From CAYNYM01 sp049366815 (lineage in GTDB: Bacteria; Desulfobacterota; DSM-4660; Desulfatiglandales; HGW-15): a stretch of DNA of 64,000 bases. Below are positions 49,722 through 58,400 of this stretch, in pieces. Below the pieces are notes generated by a model that did not search any database, was not told the origin of the DNA, and was given only the letters and a program-made list of their open reading frames with translations. Each line of letters opens with the position of its first letter. The first letter of the stretch is position 1. The stretch lies in contig JBMNCO010000047.1 of assembly GCA_049366815.1 (NCBI GenBank), forward strand, positions 1 to 64,000, given 5' to 3'. A program made the position numbers and the translations under genes.

Positions 49722-51215
49722 ATGAAACAATTTCTTCAAGGCGGTGAAAAGAACCCGCTGAAGATCCAGGACAACACATTTCGGGATGGACATCAGTCCA
49801 CCCTGGCTACGAGGATGAGAACAGAGGACATGCTGCCCATTGCCGAGAACATGGACGAGATCGGATTCTGGGCCATGGAGGTCTGGGGCGGTGCGACCTT
49901 TGACACGATGCATCGATTTCTGGGAGAGGACCCCTTTGAACGCATCCGGACCCTGAAACAATATATCAAAAAGACACCCTTTTCCATGTTGCTCAGGGGG
50001 CAGAATCTGGTCGGCTACCGCAACTACGCCGATGACGTGGCGAGGTTGTTCGTGGACAAGACCTGTGAGGCGGGGATGGACATCTTCCGGGTCTTTGACG
50101 CCCTGAACGATTTCAGGAACTTTCAGACGGTAGTGGAACGGATAAAGGCCAACGGCAAGCACTTTCAAGGGACGATCTGTTACAGTCTGACCGAGCGCCA
50201 CATGGGCGGGGATGTGTTCAACCTGGATTACTATGTGAAGAAGGCCAAGGAGATTCAGGACATGGGGGCGGACAGTCTGTGCCTGAAGGACATGGCGGGC
50301 ATCATGGCCCCCTTTGATATCGCCAGGATCATTACGGCCTTCAAGAAGGAAATCACAATCCCCATACATCTCCACACCCACTACACGAGCGGGATGGCCT
50401 CCATGGTGTATCTGGAGGCGATCAAGGCAGGGGTGGATATTGTGGACACCTGTCTTGCGCCCTTCGCCCTGAGGACGTCCCAGCCTGCGGTGGAACCCAT
50501 TGTCGCGGCCCTTTACCAAACGGACAGGGATACGGGATTCAGGCTGCGCAGTTTGCTGCCGCTTGGGGACTACCTGGAGACCGTGGCACCCAAGTACCGG
50601 GATTACCTGTCCAAGCACAAGATGTCGGTGATCGACACGGGGGTTCTGCTCCATCAGGTTCCGGGAGGGATGATCTCAAACCTGGTCAGCCAGCTCAAGG
50701 AGGCCAAGGCCCTTCATCGGCTGGATGAGGTCTACCGGGAAGTGGCGGTGACGCGCCGGGAACTGGGGACACCGCCGCTGGTCACGCCCACGTCCCAGAT
50801 CGTGGGGGTTCAGGCGGTGCTGAACGTGCTCTTTGGGAAGTACAAGATGGTGACCAATGAGGTCAAGGATCTGGTCTTTGGTCTCTATGGCAAGACGCCC
50901 ACCCCTGTTGACCCGGAGGTTCAGAAGATCGTACTGAAGGGATACAAGCGTGGTGAGACACCGGTGACGGGACGAGCGGCGGATTATCTGAAACCCGAGC
51001 TGGATAGTGTCCGGGAAAAGGTCAAGGATCTAAGGAAGGACGATTTTGATCTGTTGATTGCGGCGATCTATCCCACCACGGGAGAGCAGTTCCTGAAATG
51101 GAAATACGGTCTGGAGGAGAGGCCGCCGTCCGTCAAGCCCAAAACCCTTGAGGATATCCGCAAGGAGGACGAGGCCATGGCCGCAGCCCTGGAACAGGTC
51201 TGCAAACTCATTTGA
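49722..51215 (+). CDS. Oxaloacetate/pyruvate carboxyltransferase subunit (OadA/PycB-like)
   Basis: A 497-residue biotin-dependent carboxyltransferase. The TIM-barrel DRE-type domain (about 10-280) starts with IQDNTFRDGHQS and has the LKDMAG lysine region and the metal-binding HLHTHYTSGMA. The PYC/OadA conserved domain follows (about 300-490). The chain ends without the C-terminal biotinyl domain with its Met-Lys-Met site, so a separate biotin carrier is needed, and neither a carrier nor biotin carboxylase is adjacent. It may work in pyruvate carboxylation, or in oxaloacetate or methylmalonyl-CoA-linked reactions. GGGAGG precedes the ATG. Confidence 0.9.
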   Translation: MKQFLQGGEKNPLKIQDNTFRDGHQSTLATRMRTEDMLPIAENMDEIGFWAMEVWGGATFDTMHRFLGEDPFERIRTLKQYIKKTPFSMLLRGQNLVGYRNYADDVARLFVDKTCEAGMDIFRVFDALNDFRNFQTVVERIKANGKHFQGTICYSLTERHMGGDVFNLDYYVKKAKEIQDMGADSLCLKDMAGIMAPFDIARIITAFKKEITIPIHLHTHYTSGMASMVYLEAIKAGVDIVDTCLAPFALRTSQPAVEPIVAALYQTDRDTGFRLRSLLPLGDYLETVAPKYRDYLSKHKMSVIDTGVLLHQVPGGMISNLVSQLKEAKALHRLDEVYREVAVTRRELGTPPLVTPTSQIVGVQAVLNVLFGKYKMVTNEVKDLVFGLYGKTPTPVDPEVQKIVLKGYKRGETPVTGRAADYLKPELDSVREKVKDLRKDDFDLLIAAIYPTTGEQFLKWKYGLEERPPSVKPKTLEDIRKEDEAMAAALEQVCKLI

Positions 51216-51228
51216 TGACTGTGGTGAC

Positions 51229-51269
51229 GGTAAGGGGATACCCATGGTCCTTACGGGCATCCCCTTGCC
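51229..51269 (+). terminator. Hairpin after the carboxyltransferase gene
   Basis: GGTAAGGGGAT (51229-51239) pairs with ATCCCCTTGCC (51259-51269), 11 bp with one G-U pair and a 19-nt loop. No T-run follows, so termination by this structure alone is uncertain. Confidence 0.4.
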
Positions 51270-51429
51270 ATCCGGCATCCCCCGAACCCGCTGAATTTCG
51301 AACGTCAAAAATCATTCCAGCCCCTCTCCTTCTGAGATTCTCTCTCCCGCCTTGCATCCCTTTCGGTTCCAGGATCCTCCGCACATGCGCAGCCGAGAAT
51401 TTTTTTCTTAACCACGCAGGAGTATACGG

Positions 51430-52368
51430 ATGAAAATTCGATCGATAGACCGGAGAGAATTTCTCCAAAAGACCGCACGATACACCGGTTGTGCAGCCAC
51501 CGGTCTGCTTCTTCCGGAGATATTTCCAAGATGGTCCACGGCAGGGCAGATGCCGGATATCGTTATCGCCGAGGGACTTCCTGGTCCGGCGACCCGAGCG
51601 GCGGTCGGGCCCCTCGGCGGCATGGGGCGTTTTGTGAAGAAAGGCGCAAAGGTGGTGATCAAGCCCAATATGAGCTTTCCCAATCCCCCTGAGATGGGCA
51701 CGACAACCCATCCGCAGGTCGTGCGGGAATTGGCGGCCATGTGCCGGGAAGCCGGGGCCTCATCGGTGCTGATCCTGGACAATCCCCTGCGTCGGAGCGA
51801 ACTCTGTGTGGAACGCTCCGGGCTCAAGTCCGCCTGTGAGGACCTCTCAGGCTCAGACGTCCGGGCCCTCAGCAATGAGCGTTTCTTTGAGAAGGTGGCG
51901 ATCCCGCAAGGAAGGGAATTGAAATCCACCCATGTCATGAAGCAGGTCCTGGAGTGCGATGTCCTCATCGCGGCACCTGTGGCCAAGTCCCACAGTGCCA
52001 CCGGAGTGAGCCTGGCCATGAAAGGCATGATGGGCCTCATCCACAACCGTTGGGAGCTCCATATGAACATGGACCTCCACACCGCTATCGTGGATCTGTG
52101 TACGGTCCTGCGGCCCCACCTGACCCTGGTCGATGCCACGCGTGTCCTGTCAACGGGTGGGCCCGGAGGCCCCGGGAAGGTCATCACCCTGGACAAGATT
52201 ATCGCCTCCGCCGATATGGTAGGGGCCGACGCCATGGCCGTGGAACTGGCAACCTGGTACGGGAAGAGGTTCAAGGCGCGGCAGGTCAAACACATCCGCA
52301 TGGCCCATGAACGGGGTCTGGGAAATATGGACATCGAAAGCCGGATCATCAAAAAGGTTTCCGCCTGA
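51430..52368 (+). CDS. Tat-exported DUF362 protein
   Basis: A 312-residue protein with a twin-arginine signal (DRREFLQKTA, residues 7-16, then a hydrophobic stretch to about 30), so it is folded before export and may carry a cofactor. The body matches DUF362, with VVIKPNMSFPNPPEMGTTTHP near residue 78 (quoted in two parts of the same stretch), MKGMMGLIHNRWELH near 195 and GGPGGPGKV near 240. The function of the family is unknown; it is often encoded with ferredoxins. The stop codon overlaps the start of the next gene by one base (TGATG), tying it to the polyferredoxin. Confidence 0.85.
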   Translation: MKIRSIDRREFLQKTARYTGCAATGLLLPEIFPRWSTAGQMPDIVIAEGLPGPATRAAVGPLGGMGRFVKKGAKVVIKPNMSFPNPPEMGTTTHPQVVRELAAMCREAGASSVLILDNPLRRSELCVERSGLKSACEDLSGSDVRALSNERFFEKVAIPQGRELKSTHVMKQVLECDVLIAAPVAKSHSATGVSLAMKGMMGLIHNRWELHMNMDLHTAIVDLCTVLRPHLTLVDATRVLSTGGPGGPGKVITLDKIIASADMVGADAMAVELATWYGKRFKARQVKHIRMAHERGLGNMDIESRIIKKVSA

Positions 52369-54044
52369 TGAGATTTCAGAGGAAGGTCCAGGTCTCTGTC
52401 TTCTTCCTGTTTGCCCTTCTGCTGGGTCTCGCCTCCTACCCTCTTCCTGCATGGCTTGAGGTCGACATCTTCCTTCGGCTCGACCCCTTGATCGCCCTCG
52501 GTTCCATGGCTGCCGCCCGCACATTTATTCCTCGGGTGACATGGGCACTCCTGATACTGGGGATCACCCTGATCCTCGGACGGTTCTTTTGCGGCTACCT
52601 CTGCCCCATGGGGGCCACCATTGACCTTACGGATTGGATCTTCAGAGGCAAGAACAAAGGGGGAGGACAAAAGGCCTTTGAAGAGGCCGGGCGATTTCGA
52701 AATATGAAATACCTCTTGATGACCGCGGTTTTTGGCACGGCCCTGCTTGGGGTATCATCCCTTTTCCTCTTCTCCCCCCTGTCCCTGATCACCCGATTTT
52801 ACGCCCTCGTAATCACCCCCCTCGTCTTCATGGCCGCCAACCTCTTTCTCGATATCCTGCGGCCGGTTTTCCCCCTGGTAGGTCTCGAGAATCTGTCTTT
52901 TCTATATCTCAAGGTCCCCCGTTTCAGCACCAATCTCTTTCTCACCTTCCTGATGGGGGCAATTTTTTTATTGGCCCTGGTGCAGCCCAGATTCTGGTGC
53001 CGGAATCTTTGCCCGGCCGGGGCAATCCTGGCATTGTTCGGCCGCAAACCCATGTTTCGTCGGCATGTGTCCGAGCATTGCACTGGTTGTGGTCGATGCC
53101 TGCGTGTCTGTCCCATGGCCGCCATCGGCCGGGACTTTGTGATTACCGCCCATTCCGAGTGCATAATCTGCCTCAGATGCCGGGAGGTCTGTCCGGTGGG
53201 GGCCGTGTCTTTCAAGGTTGTCGGCGAAAGACGCACGCCGGAACGGGAAATCGATGTCGGGAGGCGCAAGATCCTCGGGGCAGGCCTTTCAGGTGTTGCC
53301 GCCGCAGCCCTGACCCTCACCAATCTCCACCACATCCACGGAGGTGAGGATCCCCGCCGTCTGCATCCGGCCAGGCTCATTCGGCCTCCAGGGGCCTTGC
53401 CGGAACCGGTCTTTCAGGCGCGGTGCGTGCGCTGCGGGGTGTGCATGAAGGGGTGTCTGACCAACACCCTCCAACCCGTTTGGTTTGAGGCCGGCCTAGC
53501 CGGCCTATGGACACCTCAAATCACCGCACGGATGGGAGGTTGTGAGCAAAACTGCAATGTGTGCGGTATGATTTGCCCTACCGGGGCCATTCGCCCCCTG
53601 GATCTGGAGGAAAAAAAGCATGCCAAGATAGGCACGGCGCGGATCATCAAGACCCGCTGCATCGCATGGGAGCAAGATCGAAGTTGCCTGATCTGCGATG
53701 AAATCTGCCCCTACAATGCCATTTCCAATCAATTCACAATCGGCCACGCCGTGCCCGTGCCGGTCATCAGTGAGAACCGTTGTAATGGTTGCGGCTTCTG
53801 CGAGAACAAATGCCCGGTCAACGGCGAGGCCGCCATCGTGGTGGAACCCCTGGGGGAGCTTCGTTTGGCCTCAGGATCCTACATCAAGAGGGCTCGGGAC
53901 CTTGGCTTGGTATACCACGACGAGGGACTGATGAAGGATGATTTCATCCTGGATGAAACAGGCAGGGGAAAAGGGGCGAGCGGCTCGTCCCCGGAACAAA
54001 AGGAGGCGTCGGAATCGGACACACCTCCCGGCTTCACGGATTAA
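52368..54044 (+). CDS. Membrane polyferredoxin, NapH-NapG-type fusion
   Basis: A 558-residue protein in two parts. The N-terminal part (about 1-285) is NapH-like: four to five membrane segments, CGYLCPMGA and CRNLCPAGA motifs, then two 4Fe-4S motifs (CTGCGRCLRVCP, CIICLRCREVCP). Near residue 303 a second twin-arginine-like stretch, VGRRKILGAGLSGVAAAA, begins the NapG/MauM-like part, which has further clusters: CVRCGVCMKGC, CNVCGMICP, CLICDEICP and CNGCGFCENKCP. The last 25 residues are charged. It likely moves electrons between the quinone pool and a periplasmic partner, perhaps the coupled DUF362 protein. Partner and direction are inferred. Confidence 0.88.
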   Translation: MRFQRKVQVSVFFLFALLLGLASYPLPAWLEVDIFLRLDPLIALGSMAAARTFIPRVTWALLILGITLILGRFFCGYLCPMGATIDLTDWIFRGKNKGGGQKAFEEAGRFRNMKYLLMTAVFGTALLGVSSLFLFSPLSLITRFYALVITPLVFMAANLFLDILRPVFPLVGLENLSFLYLKVPRFSTNLFLTFLMGAIFLLALVQPRFWCRNLCPAGAILALFGRKPMFRRHVSEHCTGCGRCLRVCPMAAIGRDFVITAHSECIICLRCREVCPVGAVSFKVVGERRTPEREIDVGRRKILGAGLSGVAAAALTLTNLHHIHGGEDPRRLHPARLIRPPGALPEPVFQARCVRCGVCMKGCLTNTLQPVWFEAGLAGLWTPQITARMGGCEQNCNVCGMICPTGAIRPLDLEEKKHAKIGTARIIKTRCIAWEQDRSCLICDEICPYNAISNQFTIGHAVPVPVISENRCNGCGFCENKCPVNGEAAIVVEPLGELRLASGSYIKRARDLGLVYHDEGLMKDDFILDETGRGKGASGSSPEQKEASESDTPPGFTD

Positions 54045-54203
54045 TAGAATGACTTTTTACGAATTCATCAAACTTTAGTTGACCTGCAGGAAATTTTGTC
54101 ATATGGTACGTTACCCTTTAGGATTCTCCCGCATAAAACCTGCCAAGGGGAGTGCGGGAAAGAGGATTTTCGAGACAACCAAACACAGAGGTGGTCAGCC
54201 GTT

Positions 54204-54515
54204 ATGTTTCGCTCAGGAGGAAGAGGAAACAGCCTTCTTAGGCAGAATTTCCTGTATCGTTTCCTACAAAACGTCAAGTTGGCGCCTTCCATGATAAAGG
54301 ATTACTGCGAGGGGAAATACCGAAGAATGCCCTACTGGACCTTCGGTGGTTTGCTCCTTTCCGTTGTTTATTTACTCAGTCCTTTGGACGCCATCCCCGA
54401 TTACATCCTGGGACTGGGGCAAATCGATGATTTCCTGGTCGTCTGGCTCTGCATGTTGCTCATGGAGCGGGATCTGATTCCGTACCGGGCCTGGAAGGCA
54501 AGCCATTCGTCCTAG
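54204..54515 (+). CDS. DUF1232 membrane protein (YkvA-like)
   Basis: About 103 residues. The DUF1232 core is clear: KYRRMPYWTFGGLLLSVVYL, then SPLDAIPDYILGLGQIDD and FLVVWLCMLLM, with one to two membrane segments. Function is unknown. The start is uncertain: I use the ATG at 54204, the first in-frame ATG; the frame remains open to a TTG at 54096, and an ATG at 54291 would still include most of the domain. No strong ribosome site marks any of them. Confidence 0.75.
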   Translation: MFRSGGRGNSLLRQNFLYRFLQNVKLAPSMIKDYCEGKYRRMPYWTFGGLLLSVVYLLSPLDAIPDYILGLGQIDDFLVVWLCMLLMERDLIPYRAWKASHSS

Positions 54516-54563
54516 TGACTTTTCATAAGGGACATCGGCTTTTGCAACCCTCCGGCAGCCACG

Positions 54564-54576
54564 GCCCGTAGCGGGC
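54564..54576. terminator. Small hairpin between convergent genes
   Basis: GCCCG-TAG-CGGGC, a 5-bp stem in the 104-bp gap between the convergent DUF1232 and DUF1573 genes. Weak. Confidence 0.25.
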
Positions 54577-54619
54577 TTCCACGTCTTGACCAAGGGACGA
54601 ATCTTCGTCCCTCTCCTCT

Positions 54620-55321
54620 TTATTCCTTTTTCATGATTTGGACTGCAACCTGAATGCTCAAGCGGGCCTTTTCAGGGTAGTTGGTCTTAATATCCAGCCT
54701 TCCGCGCAGGGATTTCGGCGCTCCGGGCACATTGGAAAACAGGATCTTGAAAAGGCGGCCCTTTTCCACCTCTTCAATCGTGTAATTCGCTATCCCTTCC
54801 AGGGTGAAATAGAGTGGCTCAATGACCAATTGCTCCGGCAGGTCACCTCTTATCTGGATTTCCCCCGTGGTGCTTTCACCTTCCAGCGCTCGCAGATAGA
54901 CACGGTAAGAAGACACAAAAATCGGGGCCTTTACGTTGGCCTTGATTCTTACGTAAGTTTTCTCCCGGTGCGGGTCGTTTGTGTGGATCGTTGCGCCCCA
55001 GGAGCGGTTGCCCCTGTAACCCTTGGTATTGATTCTTATTGTTATCTTTCCCTCCCCGCCGGGGAGTATCGCCTCGTCATGGGAGGCCACCGAGCAGCCT
55101 CAGCCGTGTCTCACATTCTTGATCTCGAGGGTCGCATCTCCCTCGTTTTTCACAACAAAGGTCTGCTCAATAATCCTCCCCTCTTTGACATCCCCGACTT
55201 CTATTTCTTCTTGGTTCAGGACCATTTTGGGACCTGCACCCGCGTTGGACAGCTCCGGTTTGGCGCAAAGGGCAAGACACATAAAAAACAATAAAGCCCC
55301 TAAAATAGACAAGTTTTTCAT
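54620..55321 (-). CDS. DUF1573 exported protein with in-frame TGA, probable selenoprotein
   Basis: Reading one frame from the ATG at 55321 to the stop at 54620 gives 233 residues with a single internal TGA as codon 74. Upstream are a signal peptide (about 1-27, MKNLSILGALLFFM start) and QEEIEVGDVKEG; the junction reads NVRHG-TGA-GCSVASHDEA, followed by ILPGGEGKI and TNDPHREKTYV. DUF1573 proteins normally have CGC(T/S) there, so TGA replaces the first Cys, giving Sec-Gly-Cys. Frame and family similarity continue on both sides, arguing against a pseudogene. A GGAGG ribosome site precedes the ATG. The protein should lie outside the cytoplasm, possibly as a redox or metal-binding factor. Function of DUF1573 is unknown. 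Confidence 0.8.
55052..55102 (-). promoter_or_regulatory. Candidate SECIS region downstream of the TGA
   Basis: The TGA is at 55102-55100. Starting 12 nt after it, GCCTC (55087-55083) pairs with GAGGC (55075-55071) around the loop CCATGAC, close to where bacterial SECIS loops lie. A second perfect stem, CTCCCC/GGGGAG with a GGC loop, is at 55066-55052 but slightly far. An alternative fold uses CTCG/CGAG with a 14-nt loop. Which, if any, binds SelB cannot be settled by eye. Confidence 0.4.
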
Positions 55322-55368
55322 GAAATTTCCTCCATAATCGTCTTTCCAGCTTTTATCCTATCGATTGT

Positions 55369-55397
55369 CTTATACAATCAAAAACAGATTCGAGCAA
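55369..55397 (-). promoter_or_regulatory. Possible promoter of the DUF1573 gene
   Basis: On the minus strand TTGCTC (3/6), a 17-bp spacer, and TATAAG (5/6), in an AT-rich gap after hrpA. It would allow expression apart from hrpA. Confidence 0.4.
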
Positions 55398-55426
55398 CGC
55401 ATAGCGTCTTAAATCTTGCTCCCTGC

Positions 55427-58400
55427 TTATACCATTCTTTCGATCTCCCTTCTTTTCTCTTCAAGGCGTTTGAGAGAGACCGGGAAAGGCGTCTTCAGTT
55501 CCTGAGCAAAGAGTGAGACCTTAAACTCCTCGACCATCCATCGGTATGACTCAACGGCCTCTCTTTTCTCCGGGGAGGAATGGGCGGAAAGGGTCCTGCC
55601 CATCTCTTCAAAGGCCTTCAAAAAAGGTTCGGCCTGAAGGGACTTGGACTGATCCTTTTCAGGATGGTTGGCTCCCCGGGTCGCACGCAACGCCATGGCC
55701 TGGAGGTATCTCGGGATCTCAGCAAGGCGTTCCGGGGTGTAAATATCGAGGAAATCCGGTGGCACGAGCCCCTCCAGGTCCTTCCTGACGCGGGCGCAGA
55801 GGGCAAGGACAGACGGATTGCCCCTGTTCAGAGTTTCGACGCTGTGGAGCGTCGACCGCGTTTGGTGATAAGCGCATATCAGTCCTGAGGCCAGATCTCT
55901 GAGCTCCCGTGCCTTTTCGAACATCATCTTGGAAACCGCATCGGCATAGGCTTCAAAATCTTTTTTGGAACGCAGGTCTTTCTGGAGAAGCCGGTTTACA
56001 AGGCTTCGGAACAGGGCCTCCTCCACCTTGCGGACACCCCCGAAATAGGTCGTGGCAAGAGCGGCCTCCTTGGGCAGGGGCCAGTTCCGCCTCAGGAACT
56101 TGAGGTCTCTGACCAGCCGCAGAGACAGCAGGACCTGGACACCCTTTTTGTGGGAATCCCGGGCCTCTTCATAACCGGGAAAGAGTCTGATCCCGACACA
56201 CCCCTCGTCAGGCTCCAGTGCAGGATAGGCCCTCAGACAAGGCCCAAGGGCGATGTACTCGGGCAGGGTATCAAAATCCCAGGAGGCGATATTCTTTCTC
56301 TCCCATTTGCGCCGTGCCTCTTCCCAGGCCCCGGTGTCAGGTGCCGGGGTCACCGCCGCAGCATGCTGCATGAGCAGGTGGATGTCTCTCCCCGATTCCA
56401 GCTCTTTACCTCTGTGGTCCGTTATGGCCACACGGGTCTGCAGGTGTTCCGGGATCTCGACCTCGGCCCACATATTGGCCGGGATGTCCACACCGAACCT
56501 CTGATAGACAAAGTGTGCGAGAGTCGTAAGCAGGGGCCGATCAGACCTCTCCATTTCCTCCATGATCACGTCCACGGTCCTGGACACGGGCACCAGTTGC
56601 TTGCGAAGGCATTTCGGCAATCCCTTGATCAGGGCGGTGATTTTTTCACGAAGGAGGCCCGGCACCCCCCATTCCAGGGGCTCCGTGGGGAGCCTGGATA
56701 CCAGGCCCGCGGGGATCTGCACGGTGACACCGTCCTCGGTCTCCCCCGGGGCGAACCGGTATGAGGCCCTCAGGTGTGTCTCTCCTACGTTGAGTTCGTC
56801 GGGGAAGAGGGCTAACTCCTCATCGTCAGGCGATGAAAGCAGGATCTGCTCCTCTTTTATCCGCAAAAATTCGTCCCCGCCACCTTCCAGAATACGTTTC
56901 TTCAGGGTACGAACGTCATAAACGCCTTCAAGTCTCCGGGTGTAGAATTCCGCCAGGATATCGTCTCCTGCCAGGATGTCCCTGCGCCTGAGCTTGTCCT
57001 CAAGGGCCTCCAGTTTTCTGATCAGGGCCAGGTTATGAACAAGAAAGGGAAGCGGGGGCTTCAAATCACCTTCGACCAGGGCCGACCGAACAAAGATCCG
57101 GTGGGCTTCATCCGGATCAATGGGCCCATAAGACAGGGATCTTCGTGAGACAATCACCAGGCCGTAGAGGCTGACCTGTTCATAGGCCCGAACCTCTCCC
57201 CGGTTCTTTTCCCAATGAGGTTCCGAATAGGTGGACCTGCACAGTTTACCGCCCAGGGCCTCGAGCCAAGATACATCGATCTTTGCGGCCGTTCTGGCAA
57301 AAAGGCGGGAGGTCTTGACCATCTCCGCAGCCACGATCCAGGGGGCGTTTTTGTTGAAGAGGGTGGACCCGGGAAAGATCATGGCCTCCCGGCCCCCGGC
57401 CGCCTGGTAGATGTTCTTTTCCTTCTTGAGTGCGATGTTGGAAAGATAGCCGCTCAAAACAGACTTATGAATCCTCGCATAGCGGGATTCAGGGGGCTCT
57501 TTAACGGGCCGGGACACCCAAGGAATCTTCTGCTCCTTGAGGATGCTGATGATCTGATCAAAGGTATAGACCCAGTCCCGCATGCGGGGAAAGGAAAGAA
57601 AGTGGGCCTTGCAGAATTTTCTCATCTTGTTCTGGGTCTTGAGGGACTCCCACTCCCGGTGAAAGCGGTTCCAGATATTGAGCAGGGTGAGGAAGTCGGA
57701 ATCCGGGTCCCTGAAGGGGGTATGCATTTGGTCGGCCTGCAGGGCCTTTTCCGTCGGTCTTTCCCTTGGATCCTGTATACTGAGGGCGGCGGCAATCACG
57801 GCAACCTCCTCCACACACCCTTCCTTGCCCGCCTCCAGCATCATCCTGGAAATTCGGGGGTCCAGGGGCATCCGGGCCATGACCCGACCCTTTTCCGTAA
57901 GCTTGTAGTCCCTGCCCTTCCGGACAACGGCGCCCAACTCATCGAGGAGATCAAAGCCGTCTTTGATGCTCTTTGGGCTCGGTTGATCGAGGAACGGAAA
58001 AGAGGCCGGATCACCCAGTTTCAGGTGGACCATGCGCAGGATAACCTCTGCTAGGTTTGAGCGCAGGATCTCCGCCGGGGTGAAGGCCGGCCGGGATTGG
58101 TAGTTTTCTTCTGAGTACAGGCGGATGCAGACACCGTTCTGTACCCGCCCGCATCGGCCCTTTCGCTGGTCCGCGCTGCTCCTGGAGATGGAGCTTATGG
58201 GAAGGCTGTTTGTCCGGGTCCTGGGAAGATACCGGGCGATACGGGCAAGCCCCGTATCGATCACGTACTTGATCCCTGGAATGGTCAATGAGGTCTCCGC
58301 CACATTGGTGGCGACCACAATCTTCGATCCCTTCACGGAATAGACCCGCCCCTGCTGTGAGGCCGTCAGCCTGGCGAAAAGGGGCAGGATCGTAACCGAC

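Noticed and set aside
54620..55090. Treating the DUF1573 gene as two separate genes or as a frameshift
   Set aside because: Both parts are in the same frame (their starts differ by a multiple of three) and only one TGA separates them; the second part has no plausible start or ribosome site of its own.
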